NCBI GenBank assembly: GCA_018873245.2
Contig: JAEMBT020000001.1
Coordinates: 10,450,220 to 10,514,219 of the forward strand
DNA length: 64,000 nt
DNA from: Archegozetes longisetosus
Taxonomy: Eukaryota; Arthropoda; Arachnida; Sarcoptiformes; Trhypochthoniidae
Direction of reading: 5' to 3'
Part shown: piece by piece, positions 1 through 10,850 of the stretch
Layout: every line of letters starts with the position of its first letter
Position numbering within the stretch: the first letter of the stretch is position 1
The notes under the pieces: model-generated
What the model saw: only the letters and a program-made list of their open reading frames with translations
Told to the model about the DNA's origin: nothing
Database searches by the model: none
Program-made: the position numbers and the translations under genes

Positions 1-837
1 GTTGAAAGAAAGTGTTGTTAAATATTTTTTGATCAGATTTTTCATCTTCATTTATATCATTCGGTTTTCTTTCCTTTGATGATAATCTGTGAAAATAAAC
101 CTTTTACTCTTAAATATGTAGAACCACTACGAGTCCAAATAATCTGTCAAATTTCTGTAAATTTAGCTTCAATAACAGATATTTAGGATAGATACTTAAA
201 ATGTAGCACAAAATAAGTAACATTAATGGCAACTGTAGACCTTATGCTAAGAAGAGAATTTAAATAAGTTAAATGGTGTGCTATTGTGTCATTTACGAAC
301 ATAATTAAGCATAATATTTATGCGTATTACATAATTATGTGCATAATTAAGCATATTATGTATTAAAAAATTGCAAACTTAAATGTATCCAGTTCTGTAT
401 AACAATTGAATAATGATTTTTGATTAGATGATTAAATTTTTTATTGTGTTCTACTTCACAAACTTATGTAAATTTGTCGTGAAACTTGAAATTTGTATCA
501 GTATATTGTTTCGTCAATCTATCTCTATCTTTTGAAAAATATCATTAATCTTTTATGTAGACTTCATTTAATAAAGTCATTTTTTTATGTTGTAAAACTT
601 AATTTATTAAATATCTCACTTTTGATAATATAAAAACTCGGAAGTACGGGAAACACCGGTATATAATTCAAATTTGAAAACAATTATAAATTTGTTGAAA
701 TTAAATAACATAGAATTTGATTTTATAAATGATAAGTAAATTAAAAACAAAAAAGACAATTGATTAATTTAGTTAAAAATAAGTCTAATTGTAAAGAATG
801 TGCTTTTGATAATACGCTTTGGAATGCAGGTTGTATC
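1..837. other. AT-rich intergenic, no gene seen
   Basis: No open reading frame with recognisable protein similarity on either strand, and no structured repeat apart from short AT-rich runs. Confidence 0.5.
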
Positions 838-1090
838 CATTAGAATTAGACTCCTATAGCTGTGGTCATAATCCGATTGAATAAGATTTTGCTAAATTTA
901 AACGAAATATTACTAAACATAATTTTAAGAACAATTTAAAAGAATTTTCTGATTTACTATTGAATCCACTGACTGATATAAATTCAAACTATTGGCGTAA
1001 ATGCATTGAAAAAGTAGTGAGAATTGAAGGCCAAAATTGGATTGAATATAATTTATTTGATCACTCTACTGTTTTTGAACATAATTATAT
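838..1090 (+). pseudogene. Remnant of a DDE transposase C-terminus
   Basis: The forward frame reads a degraded C-terminal block of an IS630/DDE_3-like transposase: an NPIE motif (near 873-884) where family members usually have LNPIE plus a conserved W, then a basic helix, a YW.KCI..V.RIE block and an acidic tail before a stop near 1120. One in-frame stop follows NPIE and no N-terminal DDE half is present upstream. This is recognition by eye of a decayed motif order, so the family assignment is tentative. It could be a fragment of any Tc1/IS630-related element. Confidence 0.45.
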
Positions 1091-2341
1091 TAACCGCTCC
1101 ATTCCAATAAATAATTAAATTGTTTTATAATAATTTGAAACTTTTGTCATTATAATGTTACCAATCTGTATGCATTTCGTTTTTTGAATACTGTGTTTAA
1201 TAAATGGATTGATTTAAAAGTATTTAAGGAACATTTATGAAGCTCTGAATACATACGATACGGGTGGGATATTCAAAAGAACTTATTGTTAGAGAAAATT
1301 CCTATTGAAAAAAGTTATACAACTAAATTTGCGAATTTTTATCAATAATAGTAAGATAAATGGCTGAATACCTAAAATCTCAAAAAATTAAGACATTTAA
1401 TTGACTTTATCGATGTTTTAAAAGTAAAATTTGGAAAAATTTTATCCTACATTTGTGACAAAGGGTTAAAATCGCCGAATGTGCATTTCTGAAAAGTAAT
1501 GAATAATTTCTAAGTGAGAAACTGGAAAATATTTTGAAGTGGAATATTCCGAATTCGAGTTGGAAGAGTTTTCTCGAAACAACTCGAATATTCTCTAAAT
1601 TTATTAAAATAAAGTTTTAAATAGCTAAAAAATAAAAATTCTCTGTAAAGCGAATATCTAATTATAGTGAGTAGTCACAGTTAAGGACTGAATTTTTGAC
1701 ATATTATCAAATCAAGAAAGTGCCATCTCTAAAGTTGGGATCTCGGATCACTTGCATAAAAATGTCTGAGCATTGAAACGAATTCCCTCATTTGAAACAT
1801 GCCTTATCAATTGATAGATAACCTACTCGACAATAATTTAATCCATTCTTTATTAAAACCTCGTACTATACATATATTTTTCTCGAAGTGGTAGTTCTAT
1901 AAGTTAGTACGTTATAACACTTACCGATCGATGTGATAATATTAAATTAAAAGTTAAAATACAGTGAAATTCATAAAAACCAAAATAAACATTATGACAG
2001 TAAATAAAGGATATCATTAAAACATTGTACTTTGTAAATAAAAGATAAAAATACGAGGAATTATAATAAATTTTAACTTTTAGGAATTAATCTTAAAGGA
2101 AAAGCAGTTTATTCAGTTTTTTTTATAAATGAGTATTAATTTATAATTTATATTTCAATTTATAGCTAAAGTTAAAATTCTAATGAGATTTCAAAATTCC
2201 TCTCTCCTTATCTCCGCATGATTCTTAACAACTAGATCGATGCAACTATATTGTAGTTTATACTATTCACTTTATTAATACAACTCAAAACTCTTGTATA
2301 TTTTAACTTAAAATAGATATATTAAGGAGACATAATTTTAT
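1091..2341. other. AT-rich intergenic, no gene seen
   Basis: No supported coding sequence. The stretch ends exactly where the inverted 1.05-kb duplication begins. Confidence 0.5.
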
Positions 2342-2486
2342 TGAACTTTGAATTTATTAAATAAAGTATTAATATAGGATTATAATAAATTTATTCGAAA
2401 TTGTATCTATTTATTCAGAATTTAATTATAACCTATCTTTCAGTTAATTAGTTAATAATAGTTAATATGATTACAAATAGAACGAA

Positions 2487-2741
2487 TCAATTGCATCTGT
2501 CGTTCTGACCGGCAGGTGTTTCGCGACAACCATTTCTACACCAACCCAAACTCTCAGCTTCAGTTCCAATACCATCACATTGATAGATATGATCGGCAGA
2601 ACAGCCACTACTGCCTCGATTCAAAGTCGAACCACAAAATCGTCCCAAGCCTGAACTCATATTACACTTACAGCCATCAACATCAATCACCAAAACAGTA
2701 CAGATAACTAATACAAATACCAAAACAACCAATTTTACCAT
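2487..2741 (-). CDS. Small secreted cysteine-rich protein, copy A
   Basis: This 84-residue protein is identical to copy B (10851-11105). The first ATG, at 2741, is chosen because the longer open frame would start on TTG; the ATG has A at -3 and G at +4. Residues 1-23 form a hydrophobic signal peptide, so secretion is expected. The mature part is about 61 residues with eight cysteines in the order CxC, C, C, C, C...C, C, enough for four disulfides, and is rich in Gly, Ser and Asn. A TATA box lies about 100 bp upstream (2842-2848) and a Merlin transposon begins 8 bp beyond it. The Cys spacing reminds me of small secreted proteins of fungi, but that is recollection, not a search result. Function unknown; a secreted defence, digestive or toxin-like peptide are all possible. 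Confidence 0.8.
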   Translation of the reverse strand: MVKLVVLVFVLVICTVLVIDVDGCKCNMSSGLGRFCGSTLNRGSSGCSADHIYQCDGIGTEAESLGWCRNGCRETPAGQNDRCN

Positions 2742-2841
2742 TTTCTTGTACTTCCACAAAACTAATTTATATTTACTGAAGATCAGAGTGTTTTATGTTC
2801 TCAGTTTCTCAAGTTATTGAACAATCACTTGAAGTGACTCC

Positions 2842-2848
2842 TTATATA
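2842..2848 (-). promoter_or_regulatory. TATA box of secreted Cys-rich gene, copy A
   Basis: TATATAA read on the minus strand, about 100 bp upstream of the ATG, identical to the box of copy B. The Merlin target-site duplication (2849-2856) touches its upstream edge, so the core promoter is preserved while everything further upstream has been displaced by 2.5 kb of transposon. Confidence 0.6.
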
Positions 2849-2856
2849 CTTTTGTC

Positions 2857-3366
2857 GGGTGAATCTTAGCAATCCCTGCTCGGGGTGTTCCTATTGGCCT
2901 ATATCAACGAGTCATATGTCGTTGGAAAGGTCTCGTCAAGCTGAGTTCAACGATACCATAGATGATGACCTGTGACCTCCGGTTCGCCGACGGGTGACCT
3001 TTGACCTCTGACCTATTACCACAATACTTAACCCCTGTAACATATATATCGTTGGAAAGGTTTCGCCAAGCTGAGTCCAACGATACCATACATGATGACC
3101 TGTGACCTCGGGTTCGCCGACGGGTGACCTTTAATCCCCGACCTATTACAACAATACTTAACCCCTACAACATACATATCGTTGGAAAGGTCTTGACATA
3201 CAGAGCTCAACGATGCCATACATGATGACCTGTGACCTCGGGTTCACTGACGGGTGACCTTTGACTTCTGACCTCTGACCGAAATACTTAACCCCTACAA
3301 CATATATATCGTTGGAAAGGTCTCTTCCAACTGAATACAATAATAACACTCATATCACTTTGAGAC
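2857..3366. repeat. Left terminal inverted repeat with three 130-bp units
   Basis: After an outer unique segment of about 70 bp there are three direct copies of a 130-bp unit, each starting at ATCGTTGGAAAGGT-like sequence near 2920, 3050 and 3180. A further copy of the unit's start lies near 3310. Each unit carries TGACCTGTGACCT, a perfect direct repeat of the nuclear-receptor half-site with 1-bp spacing. The first unit also has three TGACCT half-sites in a row at 2995-3014, again spaced by 1 bp. Confidence 0.9.
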
Positions 3367-3507
3367 TAAAAAACAAAACGAAGGTTTTCACTGTTGAGCG
3401 CCCTGGGGAACTGTCCCACAAGGCACCGCCTGTTCCCTCCCTTCGCCCTTAAAACGGGGCGATGAGTTCAATACACCTTGATTTTTCCGTTAATCAGAAT
3501 TCGAATC

Positions 3508-4604
3508 TTATTCTTGATTCGAATCTTGGAATGTATCGTGATATAATGGTGGACGATGAAGAGTAAGTCTATCTAAATAAAGAGCAGGTCCAGGATAAAC
3601 TTTAACGACATCTTTCAGAAAATGTTTAAATCTTTGACCATAACTGTACTTTTCTTTTCTATTCTTAAAATGAGCAAATTTGTATAAATATTGAGAAATG
3701 AATTGGTCAATGTATTTGTTTGAGCGATAAGTTTTAATATTTTTTTCAATTGTGCCCAACGGCTTTCAATATTTTGAGTGTGTATTTGTTTATCATCTGG
3801 ACAGACAAAATGAAGGCTGTGATTGACACTATAATGGTCAAACAAATGATGTTGCCTAAGTGAAATGTATTTATAAACTGCAGCTGAATCGGTAACTAAG
3901 ATTGAACCTGGCTCAACATAGTTTCTAACTAAACAGTCAATAACCGAAACTGTTCTATTTGGGACTCGAAACATGAATGCCTCTTTTGTTAATCTGCATG
4001 TCCCACCTACGACCCAAATATGTTTTTCTCCTTCTAACATTCTGCCTCGCTTGTACTTACGATGAACAATGTGAGTTTCGTCGATTTCGACAAAATGACT
4101 GAATATTTTGCCATCCTCATCATATATACCTCCGATTTTACGTCCAGGTTGGGATAAGATGACCTCTTGAACTTTTCTACAAGCAGAATACCAATTTGAA
4201 ATTGTATTTTTTTCAACATGACACTCAATTGCCGCTTGTTGATTAGTAAGCTCAGCTACAAATGCCAATACAATGCGCAATGTTTCTCTTATCGAAAGTT
4301 TAGAACTTTCAAAGAATGTCCATGAAGTAGGACTAATAGATTTTCGACAAATTGGACAGCTATATATCCAATGCAATTTTTCTCTTTGAGCTTTCATAAT
4401 AATGCATTCAGTATCAGGGTGATTAACACAAGATGGTTTAGGATTAGAAAGTTGGCTAGGAAGTAAACTCATCAATTCACAAAACTCAATGGCATCATTC
4501 TCATTACGAAACTTTTGGTTAAAATTAGACATGTTCAAATAATCGAAAACGGTGGAAAAGTTAAAACTGTCTGGTTCAATAGATGATCGTGCACGTCTTA
4601 GCAT
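3508..4604 (-). pseudogene. Merlin (ISXO2-like) transposase, frameshifted
   Basis: The reading frame encodes a Zn-ribbon-like N-terminal part (CxxH...CPIC), a helical segment and an ISXO2-type DDE domain: first D in VEIDETH near 4081, second D in VTDSAAVY near 3889, and the HTQNIESRW motif near 3766 in the position of the third acidic residue. The first ATG is at 4604; a second at 4532 is also possible. The frame upstream of 4604 opens only on GTG and is hydrophobic, so it was left out. Just after the third motif the frame goes off the family pattern at a run of seven T (3740-3746). The expected C-terminal YRSN...QYLYKFAHF block continues in another frame down to 3508. That is one 1-nt indel in a homopolymer: either inactivation or a sequencing error. 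The protein would otherwise be near the usual length of about 300 residues or slightly longer. Confidence 0.85.
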
Positions 4605-4990
4605 GAATGATAAAATTATACCAATACTAAAAGCAAAAACCAATGAAATTAAAAAATGTAAATTGAATACGGTCGAAGAGGTGGAAGGAATTGAATAGTG
4701 CCGTGAAAACGGCAATTCAACATTACTTGTCACTTTTTCACTGACTGATAAGATGGTGGATCGCTATGGTGTTGCCCTGAAAAGGGCAGGACACCATTAA
4801 TTGGTACTGAAGTACCGTTAGCGATAATAAAGACTAAAAAGTATATTGAAACCCGCATTGCTTACGCTGTGGAAAGTAGATAAAGAAAATTATGAATATG
4901 TATACCTTCTCAGAAGGGTAAATTATACAAGCATTATTTGATCTTATAGGGAGATAATATAATTTGAAAATCAAAACTTATGTTGAATAG

Positions 4991-5370
4991 GTCTCAAGAT
5001 CACATGAGCGTTATCATTGTATTCAGTTGGAAGAGACCTTTCCAACGATATATATGTTGTAGGGGTTAAGTATTTCGGTCAGAGGTCAGAAGTCAAAGGT
5101 CACCCGTCAGTGAACCCGAGGTCACAGGTCATCATGTATGGCATCGTTGAGCTCTGTATGTCAAGACCTTTCCAACGATATGTATGTTGTAGGGGTTAAG
5201 TATTGTTGTAATAGGTCGGGGATTAAAGGTCACCCGTCGGCGAACCCGAGGTCACAGGTCATCATGTATGGTATCGTTGGACTCAGCTTGGCGAAACCTT
5301 TCCAACGATATATGACTCGTTGATATAGGCCAATAGGAACACCCCGAGCAGGGATTGCTAAGATTCACCC
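4991..5370. repeat. Right terminal inverted repeat with two 130-bp units
   Basis: Reverse complement of the left terminal repeat but one 130-bp unit shorter. It keeps the same perfect AGGTCA-C-AGGTCA direct repeats (near 5120 and 5250). Confidence 0.9.
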
Positions 5371-5913
5371 CTTTTGTCAATTGAATACTGCATAATGAAA
5401 GAGCGATTGCATTTTAAAAACTAATCAAATGAAATTTAATAAACTAATCAAACTGTTAAACACTTATCTTTAGATATGCTTATTTTGTAAATATTTTCAA
5501 AAATTTTCTTCCATAATATTAATTTTCGTTTATTTACGTGTTTTTAAGCATATTTCAACATCAAAATAACGTTTCCTTACTACGAATCGATAAATTTATC
5601 AGTTTTTATTCTACTAATTGTTTCGAATGGTCTTATCACTTACTGATATCACTCTTTCTCATAGCTTTCGTTACAGAGTCGTTACATAATAAGTTAGAAC
5701 AAAGTATTATATTTCGTAAAAACTGGTTTCTAATTGAAATGAGAGTTACTCATTGGATTTTATAATTATTTTAATGGTAAACAAGTTTTCAGTTATGAGT
5801 TGAAACTAAATTTGATTGTTTTATGTAACCGTTTTCCAGAATTTCATATTAGGTTTAATAACACATTCATAGTAATTATAAAAATATTAGAAAGAATGAA
5901 CATTAAATATTAT

Positions 5914-6469
5914 TTTATCGCTGATTTATTCAATCTCTTAAATTCGAACTACTTGTGATGACTTATGAGAAATTATAAATTAAACCTGAAATAAAATTAA
6001 GCTTCAAATTAAAATTTAATACTGGTTGACAGTTAAGTCAGTGATGTCAATTCCGAACATCTTTTTCTTCTCTGGTCTATTCTGTTTATGCCATTTGCAT
6101 CTAATCTGCGTCAAGATTATTTCGCACTAAGAAATTGTTTGTTTCATAGCTATAAGTAAAGTAGATGTACAGGTATGTCCGAATAAATTCTGCCAGTGAA
6201 TTACCGATAGACAGTTAAAAACCCTTTTTCACTAAAAGGATTAATAATAATTTTTCGTACAAAAGCATCTGTTTATAGTTTGTGAAAAACTTTTGAATAA
6301 TAATGAGATTCTTGAATATGTTTCTAACACAGTAAAGTCAATGGAGTATCCCCATAATGGTCTATGCGCGTCCATTAACGGAACATATCAGATATTATCT
6401 AACACTAAGATCTACTTCAGAAATAAAAAGAATTTTGTTAATTGACGAATCCATTAAAGAGTTATAGCC
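5914..6469. other. Intergenic spacer between the duplicated arms
   Basis: No supported coding sequence; ordinary AT-rich DNA. Confidence 0.45.
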
Positions 6470-7459
6470 AAAAAACAAGTAGATTTTGGTAGGATCGGAA
6501 CGGGCTAGCGGGCTCCAAATAGACATATAATAGACATGTTTGGCCCATATACAGCCAATATATCAGATGCAAAAATAATGGAGCAACTCCGAGAAGTGGG
6601 CGGTTCCCCTGTAAGCTATCTTCCTTGTTGACCAGGGTTCCGCGATGTTGTGCCCAAACTCGAGGCGCTTGGGTACAACGTAAAAATGCCTGAATTCGTT
6701 GATAAAAACAAAGCACATTTGTTGGCAATTCAGGTAAATCGGTCTCGGCTTGTCACCAAATGCCGGTTCATTACGGAAGTCGTGAATGGGCTACTGAAAC
6801 AATTGTTCCGATATTTCGATAAGTTGTGTACCAATAATTCCCTCGGTCACTGCATGTCTGACTTCAAGATTGTCGCATCACTTCTAAATACCTTTCATTT
6901 GAGAATAGAGTCAGACATCAGTGATCGAGTGGAAATTGCTCAAGCCATGTCGAGAAGGCTTGAGCAGCCAAACCTCCTGGCCTCTCTCGTTGTGGGGCAG
7001 ACTTAATAGGAGGCCAACCAACTTCATGTTCGTAACCGTGAACTCTGACTTAGTGTTCCTGAAATTGAACACAACTAACCTCCGTAATATATCTTTGGGC
7101 TTCTATCAGCTGAAGTAAGTGTGCTCCTACTTTGTTGAACACACAAGTTCCTCAGGAAGATTTGAGATCCGAGTAGCTCGACATACTGGGCCACTTGGTC
7201 TCAGCTCTCTGGGAATTTCAGCCGAAGGGCCCATGCTTCTCCGAGCACGGATTCAACATGACAACGCTCCGCTACAAAATATCGTATCTACGCTTTAGTA
7301 GATATGGCCAAACGCGGCGCCGAGTCAGTCTTGTACTACTGCTGTCAGTGCAAATGTGACCTGAGAACTGTCGGGTGCTATGCCCACGTTATGACCGTTC
7401 TTTGGTTCCTCAGATATGCGCGGCACATAACTGAGTTCCAAGTCCCACAAAATCCTTAG
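6470..7459 (+). pseudogene. Decayed Harbinger-related DDE transposase with SWIM-like finger
   Basis: The forward frames read, in order: an FGPY...SDA block (near 6538-6580), a PGFRDVVPKLEALGY block after an in-frame TGA near 6628, a long intact stretch 6650-7006 with the RLVTK.R..TE.VN..LKQ motif of DDE_4-type transposases, an ISLGFYQLK block near 7090-7116, and a CxC...GCxAH motif near 7340-7380, which is the SWIM-like zinc finger found at the C-terminus of one arthropod lineage of these proteins. Several stops and frame changes separate the blocks and the N-terminal part is missing, so it is a dead transposon gene. The GC content is clearly higher than in the surroundings. Confidence 0.75.
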
Positions 7460-8717
7460 ATGGGATTTGCGTGACTGGAATCTACTGACAGCGAATAAGA
7501 TTGATGAGGTTTGGTATTCTTTATATTTTACACTGAAATAATTCAATTATGCCTTAATTATTTTATAATGTAACATAGTTATAAAATATTTTACATTTTT
7601 ACACATTCTTAAGCTTTTACACATATTTGTTTACAACGTATCCACAGTTATTTTATATTTTAAAATCAAATTCTTAAGTATTTTCACTAGTAATATTTCA
7701 TTGGTATTGATCTGTAACTTCCTAAGCGATTCACAGATATCAAAAATTCTTTCGGCTAATTTAATGTCTTGTCTTAAGCTACAACTTAAGTGGGTCACCG
7801 TAAGGGGACGTCGACAAATCAGAGTCTATGGGTTTTGGGCATTCTGCTTTGATACTAGACATTTTTTACTAAAAACTATTTTTCTGTTAATTGATTTGTT
7901 TATATCAATTCTATTTTTCTTATATAAATGACTTGATTTCACAAGATATCATTCAGTATTAATAATGTTCACTTCTTAATTATGTTATTAAATTAAACAG
8001 AATATATGAATAATTTAATTTATATTGATTTCTATTCCAATATTGAAAATATTTGTCCCAAGAATTAATTTATTCCCCCTAACATTTTTTTGTAATAAAT
8101 GTGTTGACGTATCTCTATAATAAATGAAAGTTAGACGATCAAAATAAAAAAGATTTAAAATGAAATCAAAGGCTTATTAACGAATTTTAGGATCGATATT
8201 AATTTCTAAGAAGTGATTGATTGAAGAATTTATTTCCAAACGGAATTAAGTGCCTATATTATAAAGTATGTAAAGGTCACCATGTGCGCTTATGGTAACG
8301 GACCTTAAAGCCCTATTGGAAGCAAATTCTATAGTCGATATGCACAAGTCGAGACTTAACTAAAACTGTTTTAAATATTTGTTGTGCAATGAGTTTTAAA
8401 ACGCGTTTCAGGTTTTAAATCGGTTTTAAGACTTAAAACCGTTTTAAATTAAGTGATGCATACAGGCCTATGATCGAAAACTTAGACTAGCAAATATAAA
8501 TATAGGTATATTTTTTTGGTCGATAATTCATAATGTTTTGGAAATGTTGACACATTTATACTCAGTAAAATACTTAACTCTAAACAAAAATCAGAGTCAA
8601 ACGAATTCGAATTTTCAGTTGAAATTTGAAATTACTGTAGAACTAAATGCTTTAGATGTAAAGGATAGAAAATTGATTTTCTCGTTGTTTAGAGCAAGAA
8701 CTATTATAGTTAGGGCA
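7460..8717. other. AT-rich intergenic, no gene seen
   Basis: No supported gene on either strand. The 81-codon open frame at 8541-8783 ends inside the following Tc1-like remnant and has no recognisable motif. Confidence 0.4.
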
Positions 8718-9322
8718 AAATCGGTTGGATATTCTGATTTTACGTTAAAAAATACATTAAAAAGTTTATATTTAAAAACCTAATAAACGTGTAACGTTGT
8801 TAACGAACGATATTCTGTTAGTAAACCAACAGATTTTAGCAAAATCTGTTTTTAATCGGTTTTTCATACTATTTTCATTGATATCATTTGAAAAAAAGTT
8901 GACAATTACTGGATGGATTAATTAATGATTCTGACGAGCAAAGACTCATCGATAGAATCAAATGCATTGTTTTTCGAGAGGCCAGGTAACAGTCCTGATC
9001 TCAACCCTGCAGAACATATTGGATCATTAATTAAAGATAGGGTTGAAAAAGGAATGTTGCGAGAAGATAGACTGAATCGTTTTTCTTATGATGTTTTACT
9101 CAATCATTTGAGAGAAGTTTTAATTTCATTTGAAAATAATACTGATTTATTTGAATATTTATTGTTAATTTATCCTGAAAGACTAACTGGTGTAATTCAA
9201 GCTCAAGGCTCTCATACTGACTTTTAAAATAGACTCCTTTTAATGTATTTTTCAACGAAGAATTAGAATATCCAACCGATTTTGTTCTACTCTACGGGAA
9301 AATTATTTTTTCTTACCCTGTA
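8718..9322 (+). mobile_element. Internally deleted Tc1-like transposon
   Basis: The segment AAATCGGTTGGATATTC at the left (about 8719) is repeated inverted at the right (about 9266-9285). The right end closes with TTACCCTGTA, typical of Tc1-like termini inserted at TA. Most of the transposase N-terminal half is missing. The left boundary is approximate because outer terminal bases could not be matched there. Confidence 0.6.
8925..9227 (+). pseudogene. Tc1-like transposase C-terminal fragment
   Basis: One hundred residues beginning at an ATG contain the RPGNSPDLNPAEHIGSLIKD block, the region around the third catalytic residue of Tc1-type DDE transposases. A terminal LL..YP.RL..V..A.G.HTDF tail follows, typical of the family end. 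The first two catalytic aspartates are absent, so it cannot act as a transposase. It lies inside the deleted element 8718-9322. Confidence 0.8.
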
Positions 9323-10200
9323 TACTAGTGGTCAATAAAAAGTCCGATAGGTTCTACCCTTTAAAGAACACTTTCTTTCAATATAAATACTGTATGTCCG
9401 AAAATTTTGAAACTTTGATCAATTTTTTTACATGCAATATCATTATAAAGGAGAACCCGCGTTAAGCCATTGTGTGTGGGTAAGGACTTTTGATCTTATA
9501 GTTCAATGGAAAATATATTCATACATCTTTGACCAAAGTATTAGATCTTAGTTGCTTCCGGTTCCAGAGAAAAAAATATTCCCTCACTTTTTTAACATTA
9601 CGTCTATGGAAGAAAACTTAATTTCAAAAAATCATTTGACCCCATCCTCACTTAGTTCCTATTCGGTATTTCGCTCAAAAATTTACAAAAATAAGGGAAT
9701 AATTTTGGAAAAGATTCAGCGTGGTTCAAGACATTGAACACAGTGAAATCGACCGTTGAAGTTTCCGTTTAATATGTAGTGCCTTTCATAAAAGAGCTTG
9801 AATCTGCCGTCCACTTTGGGCTCAAGACATTTCGCCCACAATGGATTCCAATGAAGGCTGTATAGCGAACTTGAAACTCGTTATCATATAGTTAATCGAT
9901 TTTTAAAGAGTGGTCTTCAAAACTTTAAAAGTTCATGACTTTAGAAGAGTTCAACTGATATGCTTAAGATTTATATTTCTGGAAACTGTGTGCAGAAAGC
10001 CTTTGAAGTGATGTGCATAGCACCGATGTCCATCCGTGGACCTATTGGAACAGATGATGATATGCACGTCATTTCAAAGGGTTTCGCAGTATTTTAATGT
10101 CGCCACTAGCAACTTGAACCGCCGATGACGCTGTAGCAGATAATTTATAACATCTTAAAAATAGTAATCATCAAAAGTAGTGAATATCTAAAGGGTGGAT
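9323..10200. other. Intergenic spacer with one hairpin
   Basis: No supported gene. The only structure seen is the imperfect foldback at 9991-10089, listed separately. Confidence 0.4.
9991..10089. repeat. Imperfect ~28-bp foldback (hairpin)
   Basis: GAAAGCCTTTGAAGTGATGT (from 9995) pairs with ATGCACGTCATTTCAAAGGG-type sequence ending near 10089, with a few mismatches and a loop of about 40 nt. The size resembles a miRNA precursor, but a decayed foldback transposon is equally possible. Confidence 0.45.
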
Positions 10201-10743
10201 ATAATATTTAATGTTCATTCTTTCTAATATTTTTATAATTACTATGAATGTGTTATTAAACCTAATATGAAATTCTGGAAAACGGTTACATAAAACAATC
10301 AAATTTAGTTTCAACTCATAACTGAAAACTTGTTTACCATTAAAATAATTATAAAATCCAATGAGTAACTCTCATTTCAATTAGAAACCAGTTTTTACGA
10401 AATATAATACTTTGTTCTAACTTATTATGTAACGACTCTGTAACGAAAGCTATGAGAAAGAGTGATATCAGTAAGTGATAAGACCATTCGAAACAATTAG
10501 TAGAATAAAAACTGATAAATTTATCGATTCGTAGTAAGGAAACGTTATTTTGATGTTGAAATATGCTTAAAAACACGTAAATAAACGAAAATTAATATTA
10601 TGGAAGAAAATTTTTGAAAATATTTACAAAATAAGCATATCTAAAGATAAGTGTTTAACAGTTTGATTAGTTTATTAAATTTCATTTGATTAGTTTTTAA
10701 AATGCAATCGCTCTTTCATTATGCAGTATTCAATTGACAAAAG

Positions 10744-10750
10744 TATATAA
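10744..10750 (+). promoter_or_regulatory. TATA box of secreted Cys-rich gene, copy B
   Basis: TATATAA, 100 bp upstream of the ATG at 10851. A TCAATA initiator-like site lies about 25 bp downstream (near 10772). In this copy the native upstream sequence is intact. Confidence 0.6.
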
Positions 10751-10850
10751 GGAGTCACTTCAAGTGATTGTTCAATAACTTGAGAAACTGAGAACATAAA
10801 ACACTCTGATCTTCAGTAAATATAAATTAGTTTTGTGGAAGTACAAGAAA

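Larger units (their letters stand above)
2857..5370 (-). mobile_element. Merlin-superfamily DNA transposon, 2514 bp
   Basis: The element starts GGGTGAATCT and ends with its reverse complement. It is flanked by a perfect 8-bp target duplication CTTTTGTC (2849-2856 and 5371-5378), and the uninterrupted target exists once at 10736-10743. Terminal inverted repeats are long: 2857-3366 (510 bp) and 4991-5370 (380 bp). The 130-bp difference equals one internal tandem unit (three on the left, two on the right). The internal gene is an ISXO2/IS1016-like DDE transposase, which with the 8-bp duplication places it in the Merlin superfamily. The short open frames inside the terminal repeats are by-products of the 130-bp period. 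Confidence 0.93.
2342..5913. repeat. Left arm of inverted segmental duplication (transposon-interrupted)
   Basis: Bases 2342-2856 and 5371-5913 together are the reverse complement of 10201-11250. The coordinate sums are constant (13592 left of the Merlin insertion, 16114 right of it), and I found no mismatch in the parts I compared, including the whole secreted gene and its 3' flank. The 2522-bp difference is the Merlin element plus one 8-bp target duplication. Similarity stops abruptly at 2342 and 5913. The near-perfect identity means the duplication is young or kept uniform by conversion. Confidence 0.93.

Noticed and set aside
2516..2707. 63-codon frame antisense to the secreted gene (also 10885-11076)
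   Set aside because: It is the antisense shadow of the cysteine-rich coding region and has no signal or motif; it appears twice only because the segment is duplicated.
2904..3349. Three similar 61-63-codon frames, also at 5017-5323
   Set aside because: They are produced by the 130-bp tandem units in the Merlin terminal repeats; they overlap each other, open mostly on non-ATG codons and do not resemble a protein family.
5538..5765. 75-codon hydrophobic frame, identical at 10349-10576
   Set aside because: Its conservation is explained by the young inverted duplication; no motif, codon pattern or promoter supports a gene.
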